This document shows positions 22,823 to 31,562 of a DNA stretch of 36,281 nt, in pieces. The stretch spans positions 1 to 36,281 of the forward strand of contig NZ_KV804686.1 in the NCBI RefSeq assembly GCF_001811425.1. The letters run 5' to 3'. This DNA is from Peptoniphilus_A sp001811425. Its GTDB lineage: Bacteria; Bacillota; Clostridia; Tissierellales; Peptoniphilaceae. The position numbers and the translations under genes are program-made. The notes under the pieces were generated by a model, which worked only from the letters and a program-made list of their open reading frames with translations, was not told where the DNA came from and ran no database searches. Each line of letters starts with the position of its first letter. Within the stretch, counting starts at the first letter, position 1.

Positions 22823-24826
22823 ATGAAACACAAAAAATTTATTATTGCTGCATCGGCTTTATTACTTCTTTCACCCACTTTTGCAAGTGAATTAAGTAAG
22901 AACAAGAATGTCATGAATGATGAAGCAGTTTCTGTGGAAGTTACTGCAAAGGAAAAGGAAAAAGTTGAAAAAATTAAAAAAATATTTAATATCACAGGAG
23001 ATTATAAATCTTTTACAATTTCAAAAGACCCACTAGATAGCGACACTGGAAGCAAATATTTGAATAAGCTTGTTAAGGGCAAATATATCGAAATGTATAG
23101 ATGGTCCGATGAAAATCTTGGAGGAATAGACATAATCTACAACAGTGATGGCGAATTTATTTCCTATAACAAGTGGACAAATGATGGCGAACAAGACAAA
23201 AAAGTTATCGCTAAAGATGAAGCGCAAAAGATGGCTGAGGATCTTTTGAAAAACTTAATAAAAGATTTTGACAAAAAATACACTCTTTCTAATTATGAAG
23301 TTTTTAGGGGAAGTGGCGACATAAACATAACTTATCAAAGAATTGTAAATGAAGTTCCACTAGCTGATACCTTTATAAGCGTAAATATTGATAGCCGTTA
23401 TGGCCAAGTAAGCAATATTTATTCTACGGGTGTAAATTCCTATGCTTATTCTTTTTTAAAGGATTCTGCTTTTAAAAAGGACAATAAAATAAGTTTAGAA
23501 GATGCCAAAAAAATATTCTTAGAAAAATCACCTCTAATTCTTTCCTATAAAATTAACGAAAGAAATGACAGTGTAGAAAAAGTTTATCACACAAAAGTTG
23601 CTGATATTGATGCAAAAACTGGCGAAATTGTTAAAGAAAAGACAGATATGAACTTTATGCCTTATGCGAAGGCTGAAGAGGCAATGGATTCCAGTGGTTT
23701 AACAGAAACTGAAATTAAAAAAATTGATGGGCTTAAAGAAATTAAATCAAAATCTGATGCAAAGAAAAAGGCAATGGAAATTGTGGGTAAGGATTTTAAA
23801 ATTGCAAATATTGCTCTTTACTCTGACGATGACAATTATTATTACAGAATGACTCTCGAAAAAGAAAAGAACTATGGAAACATTGTTTTAAATGCAAAAA
23901 ATTTAAAATTAGTTAATTTTGACATTTGGTCTGATAAAAAAGATCCTGAAAACAAGGTTAAAGAAGAAGATGCAATAAAAACTGCAAAAAGTTTCCTTGA
24001 AAAATATGGAGACAAGAGTGAATTAAACTTAGAAAAAATCACGGTTGAAAAATCAGATCTAGGTACAAATATTTTCTTCCCTAGGTATGTAAGTAAGATA
24101 CCTGTAATTGATGAAGGTGCTAAAATTTTTGTGAGTGGCGACAATGTCGTAACAACTTATGATAAGAATTCATCTAAGCATGATTTTGATAAAGCAGAAA
24201 ATATTGATTTCACAATGGAAGAAGCAAACCAAATTTATTTGAATTCAAAAAATTTTGGTTTGAAATATGAAATTACCGACAATGGTCCAAGGCTTTTATA
24301 TGGAACAATTAAAAGGATTGAACCTATAATTGGAAAAGATAAAATTTTGAGAGACTCCTTCGGCGAAATAGTTAATTTCAAAGAACAAATTAATTACGAA
24401 GACTTTGATCAAGCAAAAAATAAGGAAGCTTTAAATTCTCTAAAGGAAATGGGAATTGGATTGATTGGAAAAAATTTATGTGACAAAGTAACCTATAAAG
24501 AATTTTATTCTCTAATAGCAGAAGATTATGGAAAAGATCCTTATTATAAATCAAGATTTGGCATTGACTATAAAGCATTAAAAGACAAAAATATCACAGA
24601 AAAAGATATAGTTAAGAGTTTAGTTATAAATAATGATCTGGAAAAATTTACAAAAGCAAAAAATATTTTTAAAGATGATTTGTTTAAAAATCAAAAATCT
24701 TTAGGCGACTATGAAAAATATTATATTGTGGCAAAGGGCTTTGGCTACATTGATAAGGAAATAAATCCAGATAAAGAACCAAGTCTTGAAGAAGTTTTAT
24801 ACCTTATCTATAACTCAATAAAGTAA
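22823..24826 (+). CDS. Secreted YcdB/YcdC-repeat protein
   Basis: It is a 667-residue exported protein. A signal peptide (MKHKKFIIAASALLLLSPTFAS) is followed by several PepSY-like YcdB/YcdC units, each a helix beginning EAQKMAEDLL, DAKKKAMEIV or EEDAIKTAKSFL, followed by strands. The first carries the family phrase ITYQRIVNEVPLADTFISV. The C-terminal 170 or so residues (from about 500) look like degenerate SLH repeats, which would bind the wall. PepSY-type modules are thought to inhibit or modulate secreted peptidases; the role here is unknown. GGAGG precedes the ATG. The stop lies 27 bp before a strong hairpin that also carries the control signals of the next gene. Confidence 0.8.
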   Translation: MKHKKFIIAASALLLLSPTFASELSKNKNVMNDEAVSVEVTAKEKEKVEKIKKIFNITGDYKSFTISKDPLDSDTGSKYLNKLVKGKYIEMYRWSDENLGGIDIIYNSDGEFISYNKWTNDGEQDKKVIAKDEAQKMAEDLLKNLIKDFDKKYTLSNYEVFRGSGDINITYQRIVNEVPLADTFISVNIDSRYGQVSNIYSTGVNSYAYSFLKDSAFKKDNKISLEDAKKIFLEKSPLILSYKINERNDSVEKVYHTKVADIDAKTGEIVKEKTDMNFMPYAKAEEAMDSSGLTETEIKKIDGLKEIKSKSDAKKKAMEIVGKDFKIANIALYSDDDNYYYRMTLEKEKNYGNIVLNAKNLKLVNFDIWSDKKDPENKVKEEDAIKTAKSFLEKYGDKSELNLEKITVEKSDLGTNIFFPRYVSKIPVIDEGAKIFVSGDNVVTTYDKNSSKHDFDKAENIDFTMEEANQIYLNSKNFGLKYEITDNGPRLLYGTIKRIEPIIGKDKILRDSFGEIVNFKEQINYEDFDQAKNKEALNSLKEMGIGLIGKNLCDKVTYKEFYSLIAEDYGKDPYYKSRFGIDYKALKDKNITEKDIVKSLVINNDLEKFTKAKNIFKDDLFKNQKSLGDYEKYYIVAKGFGYIDKEINPDKEPSLEEVLYLIYNSIK

Positions 24827-24843
24827 TTGTAATTCTTTTGTAA

Positions 24844-24872
24844 TTGCAAGTTGCCTCCCACTGATGTATATT
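24844..24872 (+). promoter_or_regulatory. Promoter of the deacetylase gene nested in the upstream terminator
   Basis: TTGCAA (24844-24849), a 17-bp spacer and TATATT (24867-24872). The spacer holds the left arm of the terminator hairpin and the -10 box is its loop. Transcription would begin near 24879, so the mRNA lacks the left arm. Confidence 0.55.
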
Positions 24873-24890
24873 ATCAGTGGGAGGTTTTTT
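24854..24890 (+). terminator. Terminator of the YcdB-like gene whose right arm contains the next gene's Shine-Dalgarno
   Basis: CCTCCCACTGAT (24854-24865) and ATCAGTGGGAGG (24873-24884) form a perfect 12-bp stem with a 7-nt loop, then six T and the ATG at 24891. GGGAGG in the right arm is the only ribosome site for the deacetylase. Confidence 0.92.
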
Positions 24891-25898
24891 ATGACCCAAA
24901 CAAATTATGATAAGAGAAAAAAATTAAGAAGGCAAAAAGCAAGAAGGCGAAAGAGAATAAGACAAATAATTTCTATTTCAATTTTTGCCCTAATCCTTAT
25001 TTTTATATTTTCAAAGATTTTTTCTGCAATAAAAAAACCAAAGGATGAAATTTCTCCTGCCCTTATGTGGTACTATGCCAATGAAATTAACAAGGACAGA
25101 CCTAGAAAATACTATTACGATCCTGAATATATTTCCAACGTAGCACTAGATCCTCTACTTCGCATGGAAGATGAATTTATAGTTAAGGGGTCTAATCACT
25201 TGAAGAAAGTCGATAAATTTGCCTATGACACAAAGGAAATTCGCCAATACATTACAAAAAATAATTATGGTGGGGACAAAAAAATTGTATTCTTGACCTT
25301 TGATGATGGACCAAACAATACTATAACTCCACAAGTTTTAGATATACTAAAAAAAGAAGATGCTCGTGCAACTTTCTTCTTAGTAGGCAAGTCCATTGGA
25401 GATAAAACGGCAGGTCAAGTTCGCCAAATTTTAAGAAATGGAAATGCCATTGCCACTCACTCCTTTAGTCACGACTACGACTATCTCTATCCAGGAAGAG
25501 TAGTTAGTCCTGAAAGAGTTTATGAAGAAATCACTAAGACTAATGAAAGACTAAAAAATATTCTAGGACCTGACTTTCACTCCAGCGTCTTTAGGTATCC
25601 TGGCGGCGAAATGTCTTGGCAAAACACTGATGCAAGTGACGCCCTCTTGGAATCAAAGGGCATACACTGGATTGACTGGAACTCACTTGTTGGCGATGCA
25701 GAAAAAAAATCTGTGAGACCAACTACAGTAAATGGTTTTGTATCTTATCTTGACAAAAGTCTTAATGAAAATAAAAATACAAAAATCGCCGTTGTCCTTG
25801 CCCACGACGCAAAAAATAAACAACTTACAGCTGACTCACTTACTTCTGTAATAAAATATTTTAGAGACAGAGGTTACGAATTTGGAGTTTTAAAATAA
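24891..25898 (+). CDS. Membrane-anchored polysaccharide deacetylase (CE4)
   Basis: It is a 335-residue protein. A very basic cytoplasmic start (residues 1-23) is followed by one membrane helix (about 24-46) and an extracytoplasmic CE4 domain. All CE4 motifs are visible: TFDDGP (136-141) with the catalytic base and metal aspartates, HSFSHD (metal histidines about 190 and 194), RYPGG (about 235-239), the W-D-W region of motif 4, and LAHDA (His about 305). It should remove acetyl groups from N-acetylglucosamine or MurNAc in peptidoglycan or from a surface glycan, which in other Gram-positives gives lysozyme resistance. Substrate is not readable. Its ribosome site lies inside the preceding terminator stem. 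Confidence 0.93.
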   Translation: MTQTNYDKRKKLRRQKARRRKRIRQIISISIFALILIFIFSKIFSAIKKPKDEISPALMWYYANEINKDRPRKYYYDPEYISNVALDPLLRMEDEFIVKGSNHLKKVDKFAYDTKEIRQYITKNNYGGDKKIVFLTFDDGPNNTITPQVLDILKKEDARATFFLVGKSIGDKTAGQVRQILRNGNAIATHSFSHDYDYLYPGRVVSPERVYEEITKTNERLKNILGPDFHSSVFRYPGGEMSWQNTDASDALLESKGIHWIDWNSLVGDAEKKSVRPTTVNGFVSYLDKSLNENKNTKIAVVLAHDAKNKQLTADSLTSVIKYFRDRGYEFGVLK

Positions 25899-25947
25899 TT
25901 TCAAACTTATACAAGAACTTCATAAAAAATAAGAGGACTGATTTCAA

Positions 25948-26238
25948 ATGATTAAAAAAAAGAAAATAATTAAAATCGGATTTTTATTCTTCTATTACTT
26001 ATTATTTGTGAATAGTTTTGGATTATTATCCGAAAATTTTTCAATTTTTCCAAATTGGAATTTATTAATTAATTATCTCGGTCTTAGTTCAAAAGATTTA
26101 AGTATATTTTACAATTTTAGATTTTCTATTTTTAGCTTAGTCCATATTATAATTTTAATCACACAAATAATTTCCATAATTATTGGAATACTTATTATTG
26201 TTGAAGTTTCTAAATTGTATAGTTCTTTTAAAGAATAG
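25948..26238 (+). CDS. Small hypothetical membrane protein
   Basis: It is a 96-residue Phe/Ile-rich protein with a basic start (MIKKKKIIK), a hydrophobic segment at about 10-28 and a second at about 64-88. I recognise no family. An AAGAGG lies 12 nt before the ATG, further than usual. It lies 50 bp behind the deacetylase with no terminator between, so co-transcription is possible, and is followed by a terminator. The very low GC suggests an unconstrained or recently gained gene. Real coding status is moderately supported by the uninterrupted frame and the two-helix topology. Confidence 0.6.
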   Translation: MIKKKKIIKIGFLFFYYLLFVNSFGLLSENFSIFPNWNLLINYLGLSSKDLSIFYNFRFSIFSLVHIIILITQIISIIIGILIIVEVSKLYSSFKE

Positions 26239-26266
26239 TTTTAGTTTTGTTTTTATGGCAAATTTT

Positions 26267-26303
26267 AAGAGGGAAGATTTACTTATCTCCCCTCTTATTT
26301 TTT
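26267..26303 (+). terminator. Terminator after the small membrane protein gene
   Basis: AAGAGGG (26267-26273) pairs with CCCTCTT (26290-26296), with an inner AGAT/ATCT pair after one mismatch, followed by ATTTTTT. The stem also lies just behind gltX on the other strand. Confidence 0.85.
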
Positions 26304-26332
26304 ATACATAATTTAATTTTATCTAATTCAAA

Positions 26333-27808
26333 TTAAAGTGAATTTTTAATTTTTTCTGCTCTTTCAATTAATTTATCCTTGCCTAAAAGATAAATAATAT
26401 TTTGCATTTCTGGTCCGTGAACATTTCCTGAGATTGCAGCTCTTACTGGCATGTAAAGTTTTTTGCCCTTTACTCCAGAATCCTTTTGCACTTCCTTCAT
26501 TAGTCCCTTGGCAGTTTCCATGTCTATTTCATCATGAGATTTTACAATCTTTATAAAGGAGTCAAGAAGTGCAGGCACATGTTCTTGTGCAAGTTCTTCC
26601 TTAGCTGAATCTTCTGTTATTTCAATGTCACCAAATAAGAAATCAATGTGTCCTGGTATGTCTTCTAACTTGTCGCAAGCTTCTCTCACTGTGTCAATTA
26701 AAATCTTATACCATTCAAAGTTTCCTCTTATTTCTTCTTCAGTTAAAAGTCCTGATTTTGTGACAAATGGAATTGAAAGCTCAGCTAACTTATCTAAGTC
26801 GTAGGACTTCATGTAGTGAGAGTTAACCCAGTTTAATTTATCTGTGTCAAAAATTCCTCCAGACTTTCCTACTCTTTCAAAGGAGAATTTTTCTATTAAT
26901 TCATCCATTGTCATAATTTCTTCCCCATCTTCTGGTGACCAACCAACAAGAGCAAGATAATTTACAATTCCTTCAGGCAAATATCCTCTATTTCTAAAGT
27001 CTTCAACTGAAACATCTCCTTGTCTCTTTGAGAGTTTTTTTCTGTCCTTATTTAAAACAGTTGGAAGGTGAACAAATTCTGGTGCATCCCAGCCAAAACA
27101 TTCATACATAAAAACATGCTTTGGAGTTGATGGAAGCCATTCTTCTCCTCTTACAATGTGAGTGATGCCCATTAGGTGGTCATCAACAATTACAGCCAAG
27201 TGATAAGTAGGAAATCCGTCAGATTTCATCAAAACTTGGTCGTCAATTTCGTCTGTGTTTATTGTAACTTTGCCACGAACAGCATCATAAAATGTTATGT
27301 CCTTGTTTTTAGGAAGTTTTAGTCTAACAACATAGTCTTCGCCTGCTGCAACTCTCTTCTTTGCTTCTTCAAGAGGAATACCACGACAAAGTCCATCGTA
27401 CTTTGGAACCTTTCCCTTAATTCTTTGTTCTTCACGAAGATTGTCTAGTCTTTCCTTAGAACAAAAACAATAATAAGCAAAGCCCTTTTCAATTAATTCA
27501 TCAACATATTTTTGATAAATTTCTAGTCTATTTGATTGAATGTAAGGTCCACAGTCTCCTACATCTGTAATCTTTCCATCTTTTACAAATACACCTTCAT
27601 CGTGAGTGATGCCTGCCCATTCAAGGGATTCAATTAAATTTTCTATGGCACCTTCCACATATCTAGTTCTATCTGTATCTTCAATTCTCAAAACAAATTT
27701 ACCGCCATTTTTCTTGGCAAATAAATAATTATATAGGGCAGTTCTTAATCCACCAATGTGTAAATAACCTGTTGGTGATGGTGCAAATCTTACTTTAATA
27801 TCTGACAT
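26333..27808 (-). CDS. gltX: Glutamyl-tRNA synthetase
   Basis: It is a 491-residue class I synthetase. Seen: the HIGH-like motif in RFAPSPTGYLHIGGLRTAL, IEDTDRTRY, a cysteine cluster CFC...C at about 115-145, HLPTVLNKDRKKLSKRQGD with the KMSKS-like KLSKR, and the helical C-terminal anticodon-binding region. Length is normal. Whether it is discriminating or charges tRNA-Gln as well, followed by GatCAB, cannot be read here. The ATG has a GGAGAG site and lies only 15 bp behind the SLH gene, so it is probably transcribed with it. That pairing of a surface protein with a synthetase is unusual. Confidence 0.97.
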   Translation of the reverse strand: MSDIKVRFAPSPTGYLHIGGLRTALYNYLFAKKNGGKFVLRIEDTDRTRYVEGAIENLIESLEWAGITHDEGVFVKDGKITDVGDCGPYIQSNRLEIYQKYVDELIEKGFAYYCFCSKERLDNLREEQRIKGKVPKYDGLCRGIPLEEAKKRVAAGEDYVVRLKLPKNKDITFYDAVRGKVTINTDEIDDQVLMKSDGFPTYHLAVIVDDHLMGITHIVRGEEWLPSTPKHVFMYECFGWDAPEFVHLPTVLNKDRKKLSKRQGDVSVEDFRNRGYLPEGIVNYLALVGWSPEDGEEIMTMDELIEKFSFERVGKSGGIFDTDKLNWVNSHYMKSYDLDKLAELSIPFVTKSGLLTEEEIRGNFEWYKILIDTVREACDKLEDIPGHIDFLFGDIEITEDSAKEELAQEHVPALLDSFIKIVKSHDEIDMETAKGLMKEVQKDSGVKGKKLYMPVRAAISGNVHGPEMQNIIYLLGKDKLIERAEKIKNSL

Positions 27809-27823
27809 TTTCTTCCTCTCTCC

Positions 27824-29386
27824 TTATTTTGCTGTAATTTCTATAACTTGATAATAAGCCCAGTGATCTCTCTTTAGATCCTTAAATGGGTTCTTTGAAT
27901 ATTTATCTAAGAAAGATTTATTTATCTTTCTATCTAAAACTTTGTTAAAAATTGTGGCAGCTTCTGCCCTTGTGATTTTTTCATTTGGTTTAAATACATT
28001 TTTAGATTTACCAACCATAATTCCATGACTTGACAATGTGTTTATGGCATCACTTGCCCAAAAATCTTCTTTAACATCTTTAAAATCAATTGGATTATTT
28101 CCAACTTGTAATTTTAAATAATTTGCCATCATGCTAGCAAATTGAGCCCTTGTCATTGCTTCTCTAGGTCTAAAAGTTCCATCTTTATAGCCAGAAATTA
28201 AACCCTTTTTTTCAATGAATACAATATTGTCATAGAACCAATCACTTTCCTTTATATCCCTAAAAGAAGATATATCATTGGCAGCTGCCTTGCCATCAAT
28301 TATTCTTTTTAAAACTGAAGCAGCTTCAGCCCTTGTAATTTTTTCGTTGGGAGCGAATCTATCCTTTGAGACACCTGACATATATGGTAGCCTAATAACT
28401 TCAATTGACTTTTGAAGTTCTTCTAAGGATTTATTAATTTCATCAGTGGAAACCTCGTTTTTTACAACAATATATTCAGCTGATGCAATTGCAGCGCGAA
28501 TTCTCTTTTCATTGACATTACTTGTCTTAGCAGTAGAAAGATTTTTTGCAAAATCAACATAATCAGTTAGTTTTTCAAGAGTTTTAATTGTGCTGTAAAG
28601 CTCTTTTTCATCATTGTTGTCATTTACAAGTTCACTAGATTTTTTAGATTCAATCTTAGCTTTAACAATATAGTCTAAGCTTGCCTCTTTGTCTTTAGTT
28701 TCAGCAACTATCCTAATTATAGAGCCTTCCTTTAAATCTAAATTTTCAATTTTAAAATTGCCTTCTTCATCAGAAAGTGCATTGGAAACAACTTTTTTAT
28801 CAATTGCCACCCTAACCATTGCATTTTTTTCTGTCTTTCCAACAATTTCACTAGAGCCATCGTAGACATCCTTTATAGAAAGAACACCATTTTGAGTTTT
28901 TGTTGAAGACTCAAGATTTTTTTGATCGCTCTTAGTTTCTCCACCCTTGTCAACATAAGAAAGAACAAAGGAATTTTTTAAATTTGAACTAGAGCCAACG
29001 TCATTTTTTACCTTAGTTTCAATTTCAAGATTTAATTTGTCTCCCTTAATGATAGAAAGGTCATTGGCATTTATTGTAATAATATTTTGGTCCTTACCCT
29101 TAATAGAAGTCTCTCTAATGTCAAGTTTACCTTGAGATTCTTCTTGGTCTAAAAATTTTGAATTCTTAACTTCAAGAGCACTGTCTAATAAAAGAGTTAC
29201 AGAAAATGAAGAATACTTCTCTTTGTAATTTTTTGGCAAATTGACAATTAAATTGTACTTCAAAGAGTCCCCACTTTTTACTTCAGAAAGAGCAGGTTGC
29301 TCCAAGACAACTTGAATATCCTCAGCTGCAAAAACATTTACAAAAAGTGTAAAAGCCATTATTATGTATAAAAACATTTTTTTCAT
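27824..29386 (-). CDS. Surface protein with three C-terminal SLH domains
   Basis: It is a 520-residue exported protein. A signal peptide (MKKMFLYIIMAFTLFVNVFA) is followed by a beta-rich region (about 22-165) and an Ig-like or carboxypeptidase-regulatory-like unit (about 168-245). A helical segment (250-335) leads to three SLH repeats (about 345-520) with the usual markers: ITRAEAASVL, SGYKDGTFRPREAMTRAQFA, then GKSKNVFKPNEKITRAEA and a final DHWAY. SLH domains bind pyruvylated wall polymer, so the protein should sit in the S-layer or wall. The first module is unidentified. Its promoter, ribosome site and the upstream gene's terminator are superimposed. It runs into gltX. Confidence 0.9.
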   Translation of the reverse strand: MKKMFLYIIMAFTLFVNVFAAEDIQVVLEQPALSEVKSGDSLKYNLIVNLPKNYKEKYSSFSVTLLLDSALEVKNSKFLDQEESQGKLDIRETSIKGKDQNIITINANDLSIIKGDKLNLEIETKVKNDVGSSSNLKNSFVLSYVDKGGETKSDQKNLESSTKTQNGVLSIKDVYDGSSEIVGKTEKNAMVRVAIDKKVVSNALSDEEGNFKIENLDLKEGSIIRIVAETKDKEASLDYIVKAKIESKKSSELVNDNNDEKELYSTIKTLEKLTDYVDFAKNLSTAKTSNVNEKRIRAAIASAEYIVVKNEVSTDEINKSLEELQKSIEVIRLPYMSGVSKDRFAPNEKITRAEAASVLKRIIDGKAAANDISSFRDIKESDWFYDNIVFIEKKGLISGYKDGTFRPREAMTRAQFASMMANYLKLQVGNNPIDFKDVKEDFWASDAINTLSSHGIMVGKSKNVFKPNEKITRAEAATIFNKVLDRKINKSFLDKYSKNPFKDLKRDHWAYYQVIEITAK

Positions 29387-29388
29387 TA

Positions 29389-29426
29389 AAAACGCCCCCT
29401 TAATACTTTTATTATACTAAAGGGGC
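29389..29426 (-). terminator. Terminator of the NCS2 gene whose right arm contains the SLH gene's Shine-Dalgarno
   Basis: On the minus strand GCCCCTTTA (29426-29418) pairs with TAAGGGGGC (29402-29394; one G-U), followed by GTTTTTA and the ATG at 29386. AAGGGGG in the right arm is the ribosome site, 8 nt from the start. Confidence 0.85.
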
Positions 29427-29439
29427 TTAAACAATTCAA
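29411..29439 (-). promoter_or_regulatory. SLH gene promoter nested in that terminator
   Basis: TTGAAT (29439-29434), a 17-bp spacer and TATAAT (29416-29411). The left hairpin arm lies in the spacer and the -10 in the loop, the same arrangement as at 24844-24872. Confidence 0.7.
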
Positions 29440-29457
29440 TAAATGAGTATTTAAAGA

Positions 29458-30783
29458 TTAAAAAGCTAGTAATGGTCTTAAATATCTTAGGGTAAAGATT
29501 ATAGCCAAGATATACATTACAGGGCTAACTTCTTTTCCACGACCTGTTGCTACTTTTAATATTACATAAGAAATCATTCCAACTGAAATACCTTCTGCAA
29601 TTGAATAGGCAAAGGGCATTGTAACCATTGTCAAAAAGGCTGGCACTGATTCTGTGTAGTCATCTAATTTTATTTGGTTAATTGGACTGATCATAAATAG
29701 TCCAACCATAACTAGGGCAGCTGATGTTGCTTGAGCTGGCACAATTGAAAATATTGGGAATAAAAATAATGACAAGAGGAAGAAAAAGGCACAAGAAAGT
29801 GATGTAAGTCCTGTTCTACCTCCGTCAGCTACACCAGATGCTGATTCAACAAAAGTTGTAACTGTAGATGTTCCTAGAAGTGCTCCCACAACTGTACCAA
29901 TGGCATCAGATAAAAGGGCACGACCAACTCCTGGTAGGTTTCCATCTTCATCAATTAAACCTGCCTTTGTGGCAACGCCAGTTAAAGTTCCCACAGTGTC
30001 AAATAAGTCTACAAATAAAAATGTAAACATTACTGAAAACATGTCAAAGGTAAATAAATCTCCCCAATGAAGTTTAAAGGCAACAGGAGCAAGTGATGGT
30101 GGAAGTGAAAATAACATTCCTCCTGGAAGATGTGTAACTCCTAAAATAAGTGCAAGGACAGTTCCCGTTACTATACCGTATAAAAGAGCTCCCTTTACAT
30201 TTTTTGCTGTAAGAAAAGCCATTACCATAAGTGAAACTATAAAGACTACTGAAGGTCTTGATGCAATTTCTCCAAGGGCAATTAAAGTTGCATCGTTATT
30301 TACAATCATGCCAGATGATGTAAGACCAACTAAAGTTATAAAAAGTCCAATACCAACAGATACTGCATTCTTAAGTGACATTGGTATTGAAGTAAATATT
30401 GCTTCACGAATGTTGAAGAAGCTCATAACTATAAAGATGATACCTTCTAAAAATACTGCAGTAAGTGCATAGGACCAGTCGTGACCCATGGAAAGGACTA
30501 CTGTGTATGTGAAGAAAGCATTAAGCCCCATTCCTGCTGAAAGTGCGAAGGGCAAGTTTGCAAATAAGCCCATAAAGAGCATGGCAATAATTGAAGCAAC
30601 TATGGTCGCAGTGAAAACTCCACCCTTGTCCATTCCAGTTTCAGATAACATATTTGGATTTACAACAAGAATATATGACATGGTCATAAAAGTTGTAAGT
30701 CCTGCCAAAAATTCTGTCTTGGCATTAGTCTTTCTCTCACTTAGAGAAAAAGTCTTTTCAAAAAAACTTGAATTTGTTTCCAT
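29458..30783 (-). CDS. NCS2-family purine permease (AzgA/PbuG-like)
   Basis: It is a 441-residue transporter with about 12-14 membrane helices. Seen: AKTEFLAGLTTFMTMSYILVVNP, the SAGMGLNAFF motif, the FVDLFDTVGTLTGVATKAGL signature, then GTSTVTTFVESASGVADGGRTGLTSL. These are hallmarks of the AzgA-like group, which takes up adenine, hypoxanthine or guanine by proton symport. It would feed the salvage enzyme Hpt encoded at 13594-14127. The start has AGGAGG. An extended -10 (TGA then TAGAAT) lies upstream at about 30812-30820. I see no purine-riboswitch sequence there. Confidence 0.92.
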   Translation of the reverse strand: METNSSFFEKTFSLSERKTNAKTEFLAGLTTFMTMSYILVVNPNMLSETGMDKGGVFTATIVASIIAMLFMGLFANLPFALSAGMGLNAFFTYTVVLSMGHDWSYALTAVFLEGIIFIVMSFFNIREAIFTSIPMSLKNAVSVGIGLFITLVGLTSSGMIVNNDATLIALGEIASRPSVVFIVSLMVMAFLTAKNVKGALLYGIVTGTVLALILGVTHLPGGMLFSLPPSLAPVAFKLHWGDLFTFDMFSVMFTFLFVDLFDTVGTLTGVATKAGLIDEDGNLPGVGRALLSDAIGTVVGALLGTSTVTTFVESASGVADGGRTGLTSLSCAFFFLLSLFLFPIFSIVPAQATSAALVMVGLFMISPINQIKLDDYTESVPAFLTMVTMPFAYSIAEGISVGMISYVILKVATGRGKEVSPVMYILAIIFTLRYLRPLLAF

Positions 30784-30881
30784 TTTTTTCCTCCTTTATA
30801 AATTCATTTTTAATTCTATCACATTGAAAGGCAAATGACACAAGGATGGTAAAGTTTTTATTTTATAAATTTACAAATTAA

Positions 30882-30909
30882 AAAGGACTCTTGATATCAA
30901 AAGTCCTTT
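30882..30909 (-). terminator. Terminator of the ABC transporter operon
   Basis: An almost perfect 28-bp dyad: AAAGGACT with AGTCCTTT and an inner TTGAT/ATCAA, followed on the minus strand by TTAATTT. Confidence 0.82.
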
Positions 30910-30923
30910 GAGTCTATAATTTT

Positions 30924-31562
30924 TTAAAAATCTTTTTTCTCCACTATTATTCTAGAGACTGTATAAATTATTATAATGAAAATAATTAAAGATAAGGATA
31001 AGACAAGCTTACTACTTCTATTAATTATTCCTATAAAAAATCCTGCTGGATTCTTTCCAAACTTATCTAATATAGGAAGTAGAGCTGGCGAAGATGTAAA
31101 AATTGTTCCAATGCCACTTGTTTGTCCAAAGTAAAGGTAAATTGGAATACTTATAAGATAATATGCCATTACAAAAAGCATAATAAAAAATCCAAGGTTA
31201 AATTCAATTCCATTTATTTCAACATCTTGCATGATGTAATAAATTAATATTGAATCTATTATAAAAATCATAATGATCTTTATAAATTTTACATTTATTA
31301 GGTCAGCTCTTGTTGAACCAAGAGTCAAAAGGTAGGGTTTGCTCTTATCTATAATCATTCCTTCGCTGGATATTATATATAGGACATAGTGAATTAGTAG
31401 GCTTATAATAAATAATAGGGTAAAAGCTCTATCTGAATAGAAAGAAAATTCCACTGACTTTAGTCCTATAGTCTTTAGGGAAAATATCATTGCAATAAAT
31501 ATGAAATAGGCGATGATAAATTTTTTTCTAATTTTAAAATCATTTAGTAAAAGTAATTTCAT
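30924..31562 (-). CDS. ABC transporter permease, second of two
   Basis: It is a 212-residue protein with six predicted membrane helices, beginning MKLLLLNDFKIRKKFIIAYF. Its start overlaps the end of the preceding permease by 4 bp (ATGA). The two permeases share the LLNDFKxxKK / LYNDFKLVKK start, pointing to an old gene duplication. No catalytic motif is expected. In the YtrA-type operons of Firmicutes, such small permeases pair with one ATPase and are induced by cell-wall-active peptides. Family-level function is clear, substrate is not. It is the last gene before a terminator. Confidence 0.82.
   Translation of the reverse strand: MKLLLLNDFKIRKKFIIAYFIFIAMIFSLKTIGLKSVEFSFYSDRAFTLLFIISLLIHYVLYIISSEGMIIDKSKPYLLTLGSTRADLINVKFIKIIMIFIIDSILIYYIMQDVEINGIEFNLGFFIMLFVMAYYLISIPIYLYFGQTSGIGTIFTSSPALLPILDKFGKNPAGFFIGIINRSSKLVLSLSLIIFIIIIYTVSRIIVEKKDF

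Noticed and set aside
30784..30881. Purine riboswitch before the NCS2 permease
   Set aside because: None of the conserved purine-aptamer core sequences is present; only an extended -10 and a ribosome site are seen.
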